From the NCBI GenBank assembly GCA_003315335.1, contig QNRL01000010.1, positions 62,001 to 126,000 of the forward strand: DNA of 64,000 nucleotides. The letters are read 5' to 3'. Position numbers and translations under genes: made by a program. The DNA comes from Pseudocitrobacter faecalis. GTDB taxonomy: Bacteria > Pseudomonadota > Gammaproteobacteria > Enterobacterales > Enterobacteriaceae. The notes under the pieces were generated by a model, which made no database searches, was not told where the DNA came from, and saw only the letters and a program-made list of their open reading frames with translations. Of this stretch, positions 52,226 to 60,031 are shown piece after piece. The first letter of the stretch is position 1, and the number at the start of each line of letters is the position of its first letter.

Positions 52226-52250
52226 GAACTGCATCTTTATGATGCAGTTC
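52226..52250. terminator. Terminator after parB
   Basis: Perfect 10-bp arms GAACTGCATC / GATGCAGTTC with a TTTAT loop, right after the parB stop and before the convergent operon. Confidence 0.75.
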
Positions 52251-52281
52251 ATATGATTTATATTTTTAATTTCTTGTTATA

Positions 52282-52671
52282 TTAATATGGGGTGTGCGCA
52301 GGTTCTGACATATAAGGTCTTAGTTCTATATGAACAGAAGCGCCATTCCCATCATTTACTACGTTTAAAGGTGCTTTTCCCGGCAATGACATAGTTGCAA
52401 CGTCAGGTCCAGAAACAGCAAAATTATTTTCTGCTGAAGGCATTACTGTAAAAATCTTTATAGCAACATTTTCATGTCTAAATAATGAAATCCCAAAAGT
52501 AGAACCAGCTTCGGTATTGCTCACGTCCACAACCACAGGGGTTTTTCCTAGATATTCATTAGTTAGTATGTTTTTTACTAAGGCCCCTTCCGGGACAGTA
52601 TAGATACGGTATGGATATGCTAAAGCCGTGTGACAAAAACATATTAAAATAACAATTAATGTTTGTTTCAT
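52282..52671 (-). CDS. Exported protein with PEGA-like segment (129 aa)
   Basis: 129 residues with a signal peptide (MKQTLIVILICFCHTALA). The mature start YRIYTVPEGALVKNILTNEY, followed by LGKTPVVVDV, resembles a PEGA-type beta domain, which commonly acts in the bacterial envelope. It overlaps the lipoprotein gene by 4 bases and is the last gene of a four-gene operon. The start at ATG 52671 follows GAGGATA. Role unknown. Confidence 0.68.
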   Translation of the reverse strand: MKQTLIVILICFCHTALAYPYRIYTVPEGALVKNILTNEYLGKTPVVVDVSNTEAGSTFGISLFRHENVAIKIFTVMPSAENNFAVSGPDVATMSLPGKAPLNVVNDGNGASVHIELRPYMSEPAHTPY

Positions 52672-53189
52672 AGATTATCCTCATTCAAAAATAAAAGATA
52701 TAACTCTTGAAAATCGTGGTTAGTAATTAGGTCCGCTTTTCCGGGAAAATCGTAACTAACAGAAAATAAAAGCGAAAGCGAATCTTTTCCTTTTGCTTTG
52801 GGAGAGATTCTGCTAAAAGCACGGTTAATAAACATAAGTTGATCTTCATTGTTGAAGCAAAGTCCAAGCATTCCAACCGTAGGAACTACGAATGTGCTTA
52901 CGCTGCCTGGGGGCAAAAGTTGCTTACTACGGGCATTGTAAGCACAACGACTACCACCTAGCGTTAGGCCTGAAAGCTCAATAAAACTTCTGGTTCCATT
53001 CTTGGCGACAAGCCAAACATCAGTTCCTGAACTTTCGACACGTAAAGTAACTTTTCCGTCAGTAAAGGCCTCACTTTTATTGTATAGAATAGGGTCAAAA
53101 CCAACTGTCGGGAGTTCTTCGATTTTACTTTCTACTGACTGACAACCAGTCAGTAATGCAAACAATAAAAGTGTGATAACTTTAATCAT
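52668..53189 (-). CDS. Lipoprotein (173 aa)
   Basis: 173 residues with a clear lipobox (FALLTGC, cysteine at about residue 16). The ATG at 53189 follows AAGGAAG and overlaps the upstream gene by 8 bases. The mature part is beta-rich with a CAYNARSKQLLPPGSVSTF segment. A variant dispersed palindrome (53043-53055) lies in codons for GKVTL. No family recognised. It probably works with the two other exported products of the operon. Confidence 0.7.
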   Translation of the reverse strand: MIKVITLLLFALLTGCQSVESKIEELPTVGFDPILYNKSEAFTDGKVTLRVESSGTDVWLVAKNGTRSFIELSGLTLGGSRCAYNARSKQLLPPGSVSTFVVPTVGMLGLCFNNEDQLMFINRAFSRISPKAKGKDSLSLLFSVSYDFPGKADLITNHDFQELYLLFLNEDNL

Positions 53190-54018
53190 CCCGCTTCCTT
53201 AGATTGTTTTTGGCGCTCGTTATAAAAGATAATGATTCACCGGGGTAGAGAATTGTTTCTTTCGTCCAATAACCATAACCACCGAGGATATTTTTTCTTT
53301 TCTCAATATAAACGGGTTCAGAAAATACTAAATGTTGATATTTAGGAAGAGATAAGATTTCATATTTTCCTTGTCCAACTAAGAGGTAATTCTTCTCTTT
53401 AGGATTGATGGTTACTGGATTACCAACACTTTGAGGTATGTTAAGTTTTTTTATATTTAGGTCAGAATAGTCAGGAACGGACACTTGATCATTAGACGTA
53501 TTTCCGGGAAGAGTAAACCCTTTACCCTGATCCGGTCCAAAGATGGCAATTATATCTTTGTTGTTTCTTGTGATCGAAACGATAGCCTGAAGGGGCGTAT
53601 TAGCAAGGTCATTTATAAACGATATAGTTAGACTTGATTTTGGCTCGACCCAAACAATGCTTTTTCCGGATGTGCCTTCGCTTAATGCAATTTTTTCATT
53701 TAGTAAGATTTTATTTTTGGCAATGATATTATACTCAAGTTTTGGTATCACAATAAAAAGTGATTCTTTATTTGAAACATTCATGATTTCTAAGAAATTG
53801 GTTTTGGTCATGCTGGTCTTTAGAACAGGCCTATATTTACCATTTATAAACCACCTTCCGTTTATAAGCTCCGCTTTAGCAGATATAAGTGAATCACTTT
53901 TCTGTGCGGCAGAAGAAAAAGCATCTTTTCTATGCTCTTTCTCTTGATGTGGTGCAGCTGCTGCGTGAAGATGCAAAAGTAATGTTGAAATTGAGATAAT
54001 CTTCCAATTTATCTTCAT
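53182..54018 (-). CDS. Exported periplasmic protein (278 aa)
   Basis: 278 residues with a signal peptide (WKIISISTLLLHLHAAAA) and a beta-rich mature domain. Segments such as SLFIVIPKLEYNIIAKN and LYPGESLSFIT recall chaperone or Ig-like sandwich folds, but I cannot name the family. The ATG at 54018 overlaps the stop of the phosphatase-like gene (ATGA). Function unknown. Confidence 0.65.
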   Translation of the reverse strand: MKINWKIISISTLLLHLHAAAAPHQEKEHRKDAFSSAAQKSDSLISAKAELINGRWFINGKYRPVLKTSMTKTNFLEIMNVSNKESLFIVIPKLEYNIIAKNKILLNEKIALSEGTSGKSIVWVEPKSSLTISFINDLANTPLQAIVSITRNNKDIIAIFGPDQGKGFTLPGNTSNDQVSVPDYSDLNIKKLNIPQSVGNPVTINPKEKNYLLVGQGKYEILSLPKYQHLVFSEPVYIEKRKNILGGYGYWTKETILYPGESLSFITSAKNNLRKRDD

Positions 54019-54962
54019 CTTGTTACCTCAATGTTGTTTTCAATCGAATCGAGTTCTAAAGGATAGGTTTTAAGTGAATAAAACTTGTTTGTTGTTTGTA
54101 TTAGCTGATGACACAATAAAACTGGATTGTTCTTCATGATTATTTCTACTAATGTAAGTGCTGGTGAGTCAGTTTGCGGTATACCCGGAGCAACTATTAC
54201 CTGGTCTTCTAATTTTGACATATAGAGTGATCCAGTATTTATATGCAAACAATTACCGATCAGTACTGGAAGATTGTTTTGAGTACGACCATGGGCTTTT
54301 CGAATGCTGTTTACAGGATTCCTACCTAGGACCATAAGGTTGACGTCATTTATCATCATTGGTATTACGGCATGGTCCATACCGAATAGAAACTGGCTCT
54401 GAAAAATATTCACATTGGCATAGTTGAATGCTTGAAGCGCATTATAAGTATCAGTGAATGATGTGCGGATAGGGGCGTAATCAGAAGGGCAAACCCCAAT
54501 TTTTATATCGCCTTTTAGTAAAATCTGCATCATCGTACCAAGCTGGGTATTAAGAAGTTTTTTTACCTCTTCCTCTAAATAGTAACGATTCACAGCTTTA
54601 TGCCACTTTCCGCCCATTACACACCATCTCTCATTGAGGTATGTGCTGGGGTAAAATGTTCTCCGGTCTTTGTTTAATGGTAACAATTTTTTTAACATTT
54701 CTTCTCCGGCTCCGGCAGCTGAGAAATGCCTCACAAAACGTCCATCGAAAAAGCCACTGTTTATCGCCTTCATCAATTCTATGGGTTCCGGCCCATAGTC
54801 AAACAAATTTCCAGTAGAGAAAATTACTATCTCTTCTTCTGGCTTTGTAACTGATTGGATCAAGTTGCACAGCGCAGAGTAATGTCCATGAGGATCTGCC
54901 AGAAAGAAAATCCTTCCGGAGAAGTTTGTAAGGTCTATAGTTTGGACGTGCTCAGCTGCCAT
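54015..54962 (-). CDS. Degenerate PPP-family (metallo)phosphatase-like protein
   Basis: 315 residues, first gene of the operon, ATG 54962 behind AGAGGAA. The N terminus follows the Ser/Thr-phosphatase plan: IFFLADPHGHY (residues 19-28) at the GDxHG position, TGNLFDYGPEP (50-60) at GDxxDRG, and SAAGAGEEML (81-90) at GNHE. Several metal ligands are changed: the second motif has GN for GD and Y for R, and the third lacks the Asn-His pair. It may have lost catalysis or use other residues. It has no signal peptide, yet its three operon partners are exported. Cytoplasmic signalling or scaffolding is possible. Confidence 0.7.
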   Translation of the reverse strand: MAAEHVQTIDLTNFSGRIFFLADPHGHYSALCNLIQSVTKPEEEIVIFSTGNLFDYGPEPIELMKAINSGFFDGRFVRHFSAAGAGEEMLKKLLPLNKDRRTFYPSTYLNERWCVMGGKWHKAVNRYYLEEEVKKLLNTQLGTMMQILLKGDIKIGVCPSDYAPIRTSFTDTYNALQAFNYANVNIFQSQFLFGMDHAVIPMMINDVNLMVLGRNPVNSIRKAHGRTQNNLPVLIGNCLHINTGSLYMSKLEDQVIVAPGIPQTDSPALTLVEIIMKNNPVLLCHQLIQTTNKFYSLKTYPLELDSIENNIEVTR

Positions 54963-55325
54963 AAATTCCTCTACGTATGTTTACATCGATGATACGGTAT
55001 TTCGAACTATGATTTTTTTACAAAAAGGCGTCATTTTGGATTCTAAGCCTAAGGACCTTTGTTACTTACAGGTAAAGGCCCCAGTCCTGGCTCTCAAACA
55101 GTTCATACTTAGGATGCAAAGTAACTTTCTGATTATAATTGGCTCCTTTATAAACATGGTTAATACATGAATACAGGAAATTTAACGGTAAGGTATTTAA
55201 AATGGAAGGATGCTGAAATAACATAGACTTACGTATTTTTTTAATAGTGTTAATGTTGATAATAGGTCACCATTAATGTATAAAGTTAATATCTAATATG
55301 GTCCTATTAATAAAAGAGAGTTTTT
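54963..55325. other. Divergent region, probable parM centromere/promoter
   Basis: AT-rich gap between the phosphatase-like gene and parM. Near parM two similar words (AGGTCACCATTAATG and TGGTCCTATTAATA, with further TTAAT copies) may be ParR sites, as centromeres of ParMRC systems lie upstream of parM. A weak dispersed-palindrome variant (CAAAGTAACTTTC) is at 55117. No gene seen. Confidence 0.42.
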
Positions 55326-56363
55326 ATGGCTGAACTATTAAAATCTGAAAGTCCTGTTTCACCATCAGTGCAGGATATCACTGAAGCTTTAAAAATCGTT
55401 GTCGATGATGGAAGTAAAGCTGCAAAACTGGTTTGTCTTAATGAAAGAAACGAATTAGTTCCCTTGCTTACACAAAATAGTTTTGTTCCAGATTTCCGTG
55501 TTCGCCATGAGGGTCTCAATCCTTTTAACTATCTTATTGATGGGCTGGAAAGGTTTTCGCATCACAGCGAATCTAGTAACTCACTGGAATCGACTGATGT
55601 ATCTCACCAATACGATGAAATTAGCCGGTTAAATGTTCACCATGCACTTCATGCTTCTGGTTTAGTTCCTCAGGATGTTCACCTCTTTGTTACTTTACCA
55701 CTTAGCCAGTTCTATACTGCTTTAGGGGAAACGAATATTGAAAATATTCAGAGAAAAAAAGATAATCTGATGAAACCAGTAGAGCGTTATCTTGACGGTA
55801 AACGCTATTCTTTTAACGTTTTGTCTGTGACTGTTTTCCCTGAATCTTTACCAGCTGTGACCCGGGCAGATGAAATTGAGGATATTGCTTCATTTGAATC
55901 AAGTTTGGTAATTGATCTTGGTGGTACTACTCTTGATGTTGCAAGTATTACTGGGCAATTAGAACAGATTTCGAAAGTAAAAGGTTTTGACCGTATTGGT
56001 TGTTCTATTGTTTACGATGAGATCAGCAGGTATCTTGAATCTGAGAAACTGAATACGAGTAATGCTTACATTCATCATCTTGTTGATAATCGTCATGATA
56101 AATCAGCTTTGAAGGTTGCAGAGGACAAGCGTGACGGTGTTTTTGATGCGGTAAACTCTGCGGTACAGAAGTTGCAAAGTAAAGTAATCAGAGCGGTTAC
56201 ACAAGTCGAAGAGAGGCCTCATAATGTTTTCCTTGTTGGGGGAGGTTCATATCTCATCGAAACAGCTATTCGTAAACATTTTGAAACGGCTAAAGTTATC
56301 ATGGTAGACAATCCGCAGTTCGCATTATCTTTGGCAATTGCTGATACTATTTATTCAGAATAA
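55326..56363 (+). CDS. parM: Actin-like partition ATPase ParM (StbA)
   Basis: 345 residues with the actin/ParM signatures: VVDDGSKAAKL near the N terminus (phosphate 1), SSLVIDLGGTTLDVAS near residue 194 (phosphate 2) and NVFLVGGGSYLIE near 300 (adenosine). ParM forms filaments that push plasmid copies apart, using ParR bound to the centromere. It lies 11 bases before the split parR-like gene. R27 carries a similar second partition module (Par2). Confidence 0.9.
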   Translation: MAELLKSESPVSPSVQDITEALKIVVDDGSKAAKLVCLNERNELVPLLTQNSFVPDFRVRHEGLNPFNYLIDGLERFSHHSESSNSLESTDVSHQYDEISRLNVHHALHASGLVPQDVHLFVTLPLSQFYTALGETNIENIQRKKDNLMKPVERYLDGKRYSFNVLSVTVFPESLPAVTRADEIEDIASFESSLVIDLGGTTLDVASITGQLEQISKVKGFDRIGCSIVYDEISRYLESEKLNTSNAYIHHLVDNRHDKSALKVAEDKRDGVFDAVNSAVQKLQSKVIRAVTQVEERPHNVFLVGGGSYLIETAIRKHFETAKVIMVDNPQFALSLAIADTIYSE

Positions 56364-56867
56364 TGAGCTAGAACATGGCTAAATACCCTATCTCAAATAA
56401 GGCAGATAACGACCGGATTCAGATCCGGTCTTTCTGGATATCCGAAAGAAAAGCACCCTATGTTTATAGTTTCTTGAAAAAAACAGAACTTTGTCATAGG
56501 GGTGACCAACTGGATTTAATTAGGTCGGCTATTAGTACCGGGTTGGTATTAAATAATTTATTTCCTGACTTGGCAAATTTTATAAATGGTTTAAACGAAA
56601 GATTAACACTTGCAGATCTTAATAGGTTTCTGAATGATGGAAATACTATAGATACTGAACCTAAGCCTCCTATTAATGTATTGCTAGAGAATGTCTTAGA
56701 TCAAAAGTTTATGGAGTATTTAACACCTCTACAATTAGATAATTCAAAGCAGGATTCTGTTTCTGTAAAAGAAACCTTCCTTGTACAAAAGGAACATGCC
56801 TGCTTTGGTGTGAAGATTGAAAATGAGGGAAGCGATACCTCTATACCATCTGAAAGCCCACTTTCTT

Positions 56868-56876
56868 CAGGTGCAT
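56868..56876. repeat. Target-site duplication, left copy
   Basis: CAGGTGCAT directly left of the IS. The identical 9 bases stand at 57934-57942 directly right of it. Confidence 0.95.
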
Positions 56877-57933
56877 GGCTTTGTTGAATAAATCGAACTT
56901 TTGCTGAGTTGAAGGATCAGATCACGCATCTTCCCGACAACGCAGACCGTTCCGTGGCAAAGCAAAAGTTCAAAATCACCAACTGGCCCACCTACAATAA
57001 AGCCCTCATCAACCGTGGCTCCATAACTTTCTGGCTGGATGATGAAGCTATTCAGGCCTGGTATGAGTCAGCAACACCTTCTTCACGAGGCAGACCTCAG
57101 CGCTATTCTGACCTTGCCATCACGACTGTGCTGGTCATTAAACGCGTATTCAGGCTGACCCTGCGCGCTGCGCAGGGCTTTATTGATTCCATTTTTTCTC
57201 TGATGAACGTTCCGCTACGCTGCCCGGATTACAGCTGTGTCAGCAGGCGGGCAAAGTCGGTTAATGTCAGTTTCAAAACGTCCACCCGGGGTGAAATCGC
57301 ACACCTGGTAATTGATTCCACCGGGCTGAAGGTCTTCGGTGAAGGCGAGTGGAAAGTCAAAAAGCATGGCCAGGAACGCCGCCGTATCTGGCGTAAGCTG
57401 CATCTCGCCGTTGACAGTAAAACACATGAAATCATCTGCGCTGACCTGTCGCTGAACAATGTTACGGACTCAGAGGCCTTCCCCGGGTTAATCCGGCAAA
57501 CCCACCGGAAAATCAGGTCAGCCGCCGCCGATGGCGCTTACGATACCCGGCTATGTCACGATGAACTGCGGCGTAAGAAAATCAGCGCGCTTATCCCTCC
57601 CCGAAAAGGTGCGGGTTACTGGCCCGGTGAATATGCAGACCGTAACCGTGCAGTGGCTAATCAGCGAATGACCGGGAGTAATGCGCGGTGGAAATGGACA
57701 ACAGATTACAACCGTCGCTCGATAGCGGAAACGGCGATGTACCGGGTAAAACAGCTGTTCGGGGGTTCACTGACGCTGCGTGACTACGATGGTCAGGTTG
57801 CGGAGGCTATGGCCCTGGTACGAGCGCTGAACAAAATGACGAAAGCAGGTATGCCTGAAAGCGTGCGTATTGCCTGAAAACACAACCCGCTACGGGGGAG
57901 ACTTACCCGAAATCTGATTTATTCAACAAAGCC
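56877..57933 (+). mobile_element. IS903 (IS5 family), complete
   Basis: 1057 bases, the standard IS903 length, with terminal inverted repeats (GGCTTTGTTGAATAAAT at the left, ATTTATTCAACAAAGCC-like at the right) and 9-bp flanking duplications. It encodes one intact transposase. The perfect duplication and intact ends indicate recent insertion. Confidence 0.96.
56954..57877 (+). CDS. tnp: IS903 transposase
   Basis: 307 residues from GTG 56954, which is the known start and length of IS903 transposase; a frame 15 codons longer from 56909 is not the natural start. DDE residues lie in VIDSTGLKV, AAADGAYDT and RRSIAETAMYRVK. Cut-and-paste transposition of IS903 gives 9-bp duplications, as seen here. 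Confidence 0.95.
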   Translation: MAKQKFKITNWPTYNKALINRGSITFWLDDEAIQAWYESATPSSRGRPQRYSDLAITTVLVIKRVFRLTLRAAQGFIDSIFSLMNVPLRCPDYSCVSRRAKSVNVSFKTSTRGEIAHLVIDSTGLKVFGEGEWKVKKHGQERRRIWRKLHLAVDSKTHEIICADLSLNNVTDSEAFPGLIRQTHRKIRSAAADGAYDTRLCHDELRRKKISALIPPRKGAGYWPGEYADRNRAVANQRMTGSNARWKWTTDYNRRSIAETAMYRVKQLFGGSLTLRDYDGQVAEAMALVRALNKMTKAGMPESVRIA

Positions 57934-57942
57934 CAGGTGCAT
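57934..57942. repeat. Target-site duplication, right copy
   Basis: CAGGTGCAT, identical to 56868-56876. Confidence 0.95.
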
Positions 57943-58129
57943 CCAAAATTTCAAAAGAAAAGTCCATTTCCTCTGTGGTGCCAGTGCTAGAAAAAGTATC
58001 GGATGAAAATCAAACCGCCTCCATAAGCATAAAATCTAAAGCTAAGGCAAACAAGCGACTAGCGACTTTGGCAAGATAGGTGAGAGACAGTACAATCGAC
58101 TTCTGAGTTCAACTTGTCTTACCAGGAAA

Positions 58130-58157
58130 GCCAGCATACTTGCTGGCCTTTTTTTTG
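58130..58157 (+). terminator. Strong terminator after the parM operon
   Basis: GCCAGCA / TGCTGGC arms, TACT loop and a run of nine T, about 50 bases past the parR-like stop. Confidence 0.88.
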
Positions 58158-58481
58158 TTATAATAAACTCAGGCTTCAGCTGAATCTGTAAAATTACTGT
58201 TAATGAAACGGTATTTTAGGTTAATTTGGATGCTGTTACAGGAAGTGCGGATTTTTCCTAAATTTGTAAAAAACCTAAGAATTATCTTAATAAATCTGGT
58301 ACTTAATTATTATTTTACGTAAAAAGTCTTTGTGGTTTAATGGTTATGTAAGGATTTTTTGATACCCTTATACCCGATGGACCTAAGGTCACTGACAACG
58401 ATGTTCATGTAGAATCTTCGTTTCTGTAATCCCTTTTGTCCTTGTCCCAAATGATTGATTATTATAATAAAGGCTGATCGA
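58158..58481. other. Intergenic region after the parM operon
   Basis: AT-rich, no gene supported. It must hold the promoter of the 58482-59912 genes. Nothing else recognised. Confidence 0.4.
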
Positions 58482-58934
58482 ATGCTATCTCGCAACTCAC
58501 TAATACATGGTTTACGCCGAGACCAGTTAATCGGAGTTCTGACTATTTCAGAGTTTCCGGTAGTTATGGTAGAAAGCCACTTCATTCAGTCTGAGGTTAT
58601 GGGAATAAAACCCGTAATTTTTAATATTGATGAGCTTCTTGTTTCTATATCCCCAATTTCCTCTCTTAAGTTCGATTGGGAGTGGGCCCCAGTTGATACA
58701 ATACTCATTGAAGTTATCATTCCACCTGTAGAGTCAGACCTTGTAAGTGCAGAAAATGACTTCCTCCGTGATTCTGGTATTGGCCATATCCAGTGCGAGC
58801 CTGGCGGAGCATCAATACGACGTACAGTTACCTTCGTTGGTGGAATAACCGCTGATAACTTACTGTATCAGTTGAGGCTTATGTGCGTAAGCGCGTTAAA
58901 ACTTTTAGGAGAGGAACTGGGGGATGAAGTCTAA
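58482..58934 (+). CDS. Hypothetical protein (150 aa)
   Basis: 150 residues from ATG 58482, chosen for AAAGG upstream; a TTG nine codons earlier lacks support. Soluble, with segments LIGVLTISEFPVVMVESHF and VTFVGGITADNLLYQLRL. No family recognised. It overlaps the next gene by 11 bases, so it is the first of a three-gene operon before the giant Ig-like gene. Confidence 0.6.
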   Translation: MLSRNSLIHGLRRDQLIGVLTISEFPVVMVESHFIQSEVMGIKPVIFNIDELLVSISPISSLKFDWEWAPVDTILIEVIIPPVESDLVSAENDFLRDSGIGHIQCEPGGASIRRTVTFVGGITADNLLYQLRLMCVSALKLLGEELGDEV

Positions 58935-59349
58935 GATTAGATATGTTTTATCTGGTTTTGTTGTGTTATGTGCATTTGCTGGAGTTTATAAAATCCTAAA
59001 CAATGTTCCGGTTAAACCTGACCTTTTGGACTTCACTGGAAACACATTTAAAAAGACATCACTCTTCCTGCCATGTGATAAAAGCTCGCCTTCTTTAAAC
59101 ATTAAAATTGCTGATAACGAGAAAATCGTGATCAACGGCATCGCTTCAAAAGTAACTTTTGTTGAAAAGGCTGACCCCGTCAAAAGCCCTGGTTTTTGTG
59201 ATGATCTTGATCTAAACAATTCTCGCCTTGTACATACGGCATCTTACAGCCTGGTGATTTCTGAAACCAAAACAGGATTTACACTATCAAATTTCAAGCA
59301 TCTTGCCGATGATGAATCATTAGGCGGTATGTGGTTTTATCAAAAGTGA
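58924..59349 (+). CDS. Membrane-anchored or exported hypothetical protein (141 aa)
   Basis: 141 residues with an N-terminal hydrophobic segment (YVLSGFVVLCAFAGVYKIL) that is a membrane anchor or signal, and a polar remainder with two cysteines (LPCDKS and FCDD). A perfect dispersed palindrome sits in codons for SKVTFV (59148-59160), and a G-centred copy covers the stop codon (59342-59354). Function unknown. Confidence 0.62.
   Translation: MKSKIRYVLSGFVVLCAFAGVYKILNNVPVKPDLLDFTGNTFKKTSLFLPCDKSSPSLNIKIADNEKIVINGIASKVTFVEKADPVKSPGFCDDLDLNNSRLVHTASYSLVISETKTGFTLSNFKHLADDESLGGMWFYQK
59148..59160. promoter_or_regulatory. Dispersed palindrome AAAAGTWACTTTT (perfect copy, inside a gene)
   Basis: Perfect copy in the K-V-T-F reading frame of the 58924-59349 gene. 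Confidence 0.6.
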
Positions 59350-59354
59350 CTTTT
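59342..59354. promoter_or_regulatory. Dispersed palindrome with G centre at a gene junction
   Basis: AAAAGTGACTTTT covers the stop of one gene and the space where the ribosome site of the next (ATG 59358) should be. Confidence 0.55.
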
Positions 59355-59357
59355 TAT

Positions 59358-59912
59358 ATGGCAACTTCAGACTTCGCTCTTAAAAACCATAATGTTAAAG
59401 CATTTGGTCAGGATGCAGCCCTTGTCATTGAGATGAACAATGAAGATGTTAGCTCATCAAAACCTTCACCTTTTTCAAATGAGATTGATAATTATTATCT
59501 TACATTGCACGTCGCTCCAAGGAACGCAAAAAAAGATTATGACTGGGGCTCAAACCGTTCTGTACTTCTAAAATTGTCGACGAATGAAGTTATGCAGATG
59601 GCATCTGTATTTCTTAGAATCATGCATACTTTAAAGATTGATAAGAGGAAAACCTCACATCATGGCCACGTCGTATACAAAAATATAAGCGTTACCCCAA
59701 ACGAGAGGGGCGGTTTGTTGTTATCCGCAGGGATAGTTCCAGTCGATAAAGATGGCTTAAAACCCTTCATGCACATGGTCCCCGTCTCACAAATGGATTG
59801 CGTTAAAATTGGCCTCTACATACTTGGATATCTTGCTCAAAAAACGCCCTGGGTAAGCTCCGAGTCTATAATTACCGCGCTTCGCTTATCTGAAGCCAAG
59901 AATTCAAAATAG
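59358..59912 (+). CDS. Hypothetical protein (184 aa)
   Basis: 184 residues from ATG 59358, or 193 from a GTG at 59331 that has AGGCGG just upstream. The ATG has no ribosome site because the palindrome occupies that space, so the GTG may be the true start. Soluble; contains WGSNRSVLLKLSTNEVMQMA and HHGHVVYKNISV. The repeated beta-then-helix pattern resembles small single-strand-DNA-binding PC4-like folds, but this is only an impression. Unknown function. Confidence 0.58.
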   Translation: MATSDFALKNHNVKAFGQDAALVIEMNNEDVSSSKPSPFSNEIDNYYLTLHVAPRNAKKDYDWGSNRSVLLKLSTNEVMQMASVFLRIMHTLKIDKRKTSHHGHVVYKNISVTPNERGGLLLSAGIVPVDKDGLKPFMHMVPVSQMDCVKIGLYILGYLAQKTPWVSSESIITALRLSEAKNSK

Positions 59913-60031
59913 CGCATTAACATACGGAATATACGGAAAAATACAGGTTTTTTTAAATGTTATACGAACGGATATTTCTGTTTTTCATCGTAAAGTGAGT
60001 TTAATTTTGCTCAGAAAAACAGGTATTCGTC

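Larger units (their letters stand above)
56375..58079 (+). pseudogene. parR/stbB-like gene interrupted by IS903
   Basis: The frame from 56375 is broken at codon 168 by IS903, giving a 170-residue product ending in three IS-encoded residues. Removing the IS and one copy of its 9-bp duplication rejoins the frame exactly (56876 to 57943) and it then runs to TAG at 58077-58079, a 212-residue protein. Its place after parM and its DNA-binding-like N terminus fit the adaptor ParR/StbB, but I see no direct motif. The lost 45 residues are basic (KSKAKANKRLATLAR). The truncated protein may still function. A terminator follows. Confidence 0.78.
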
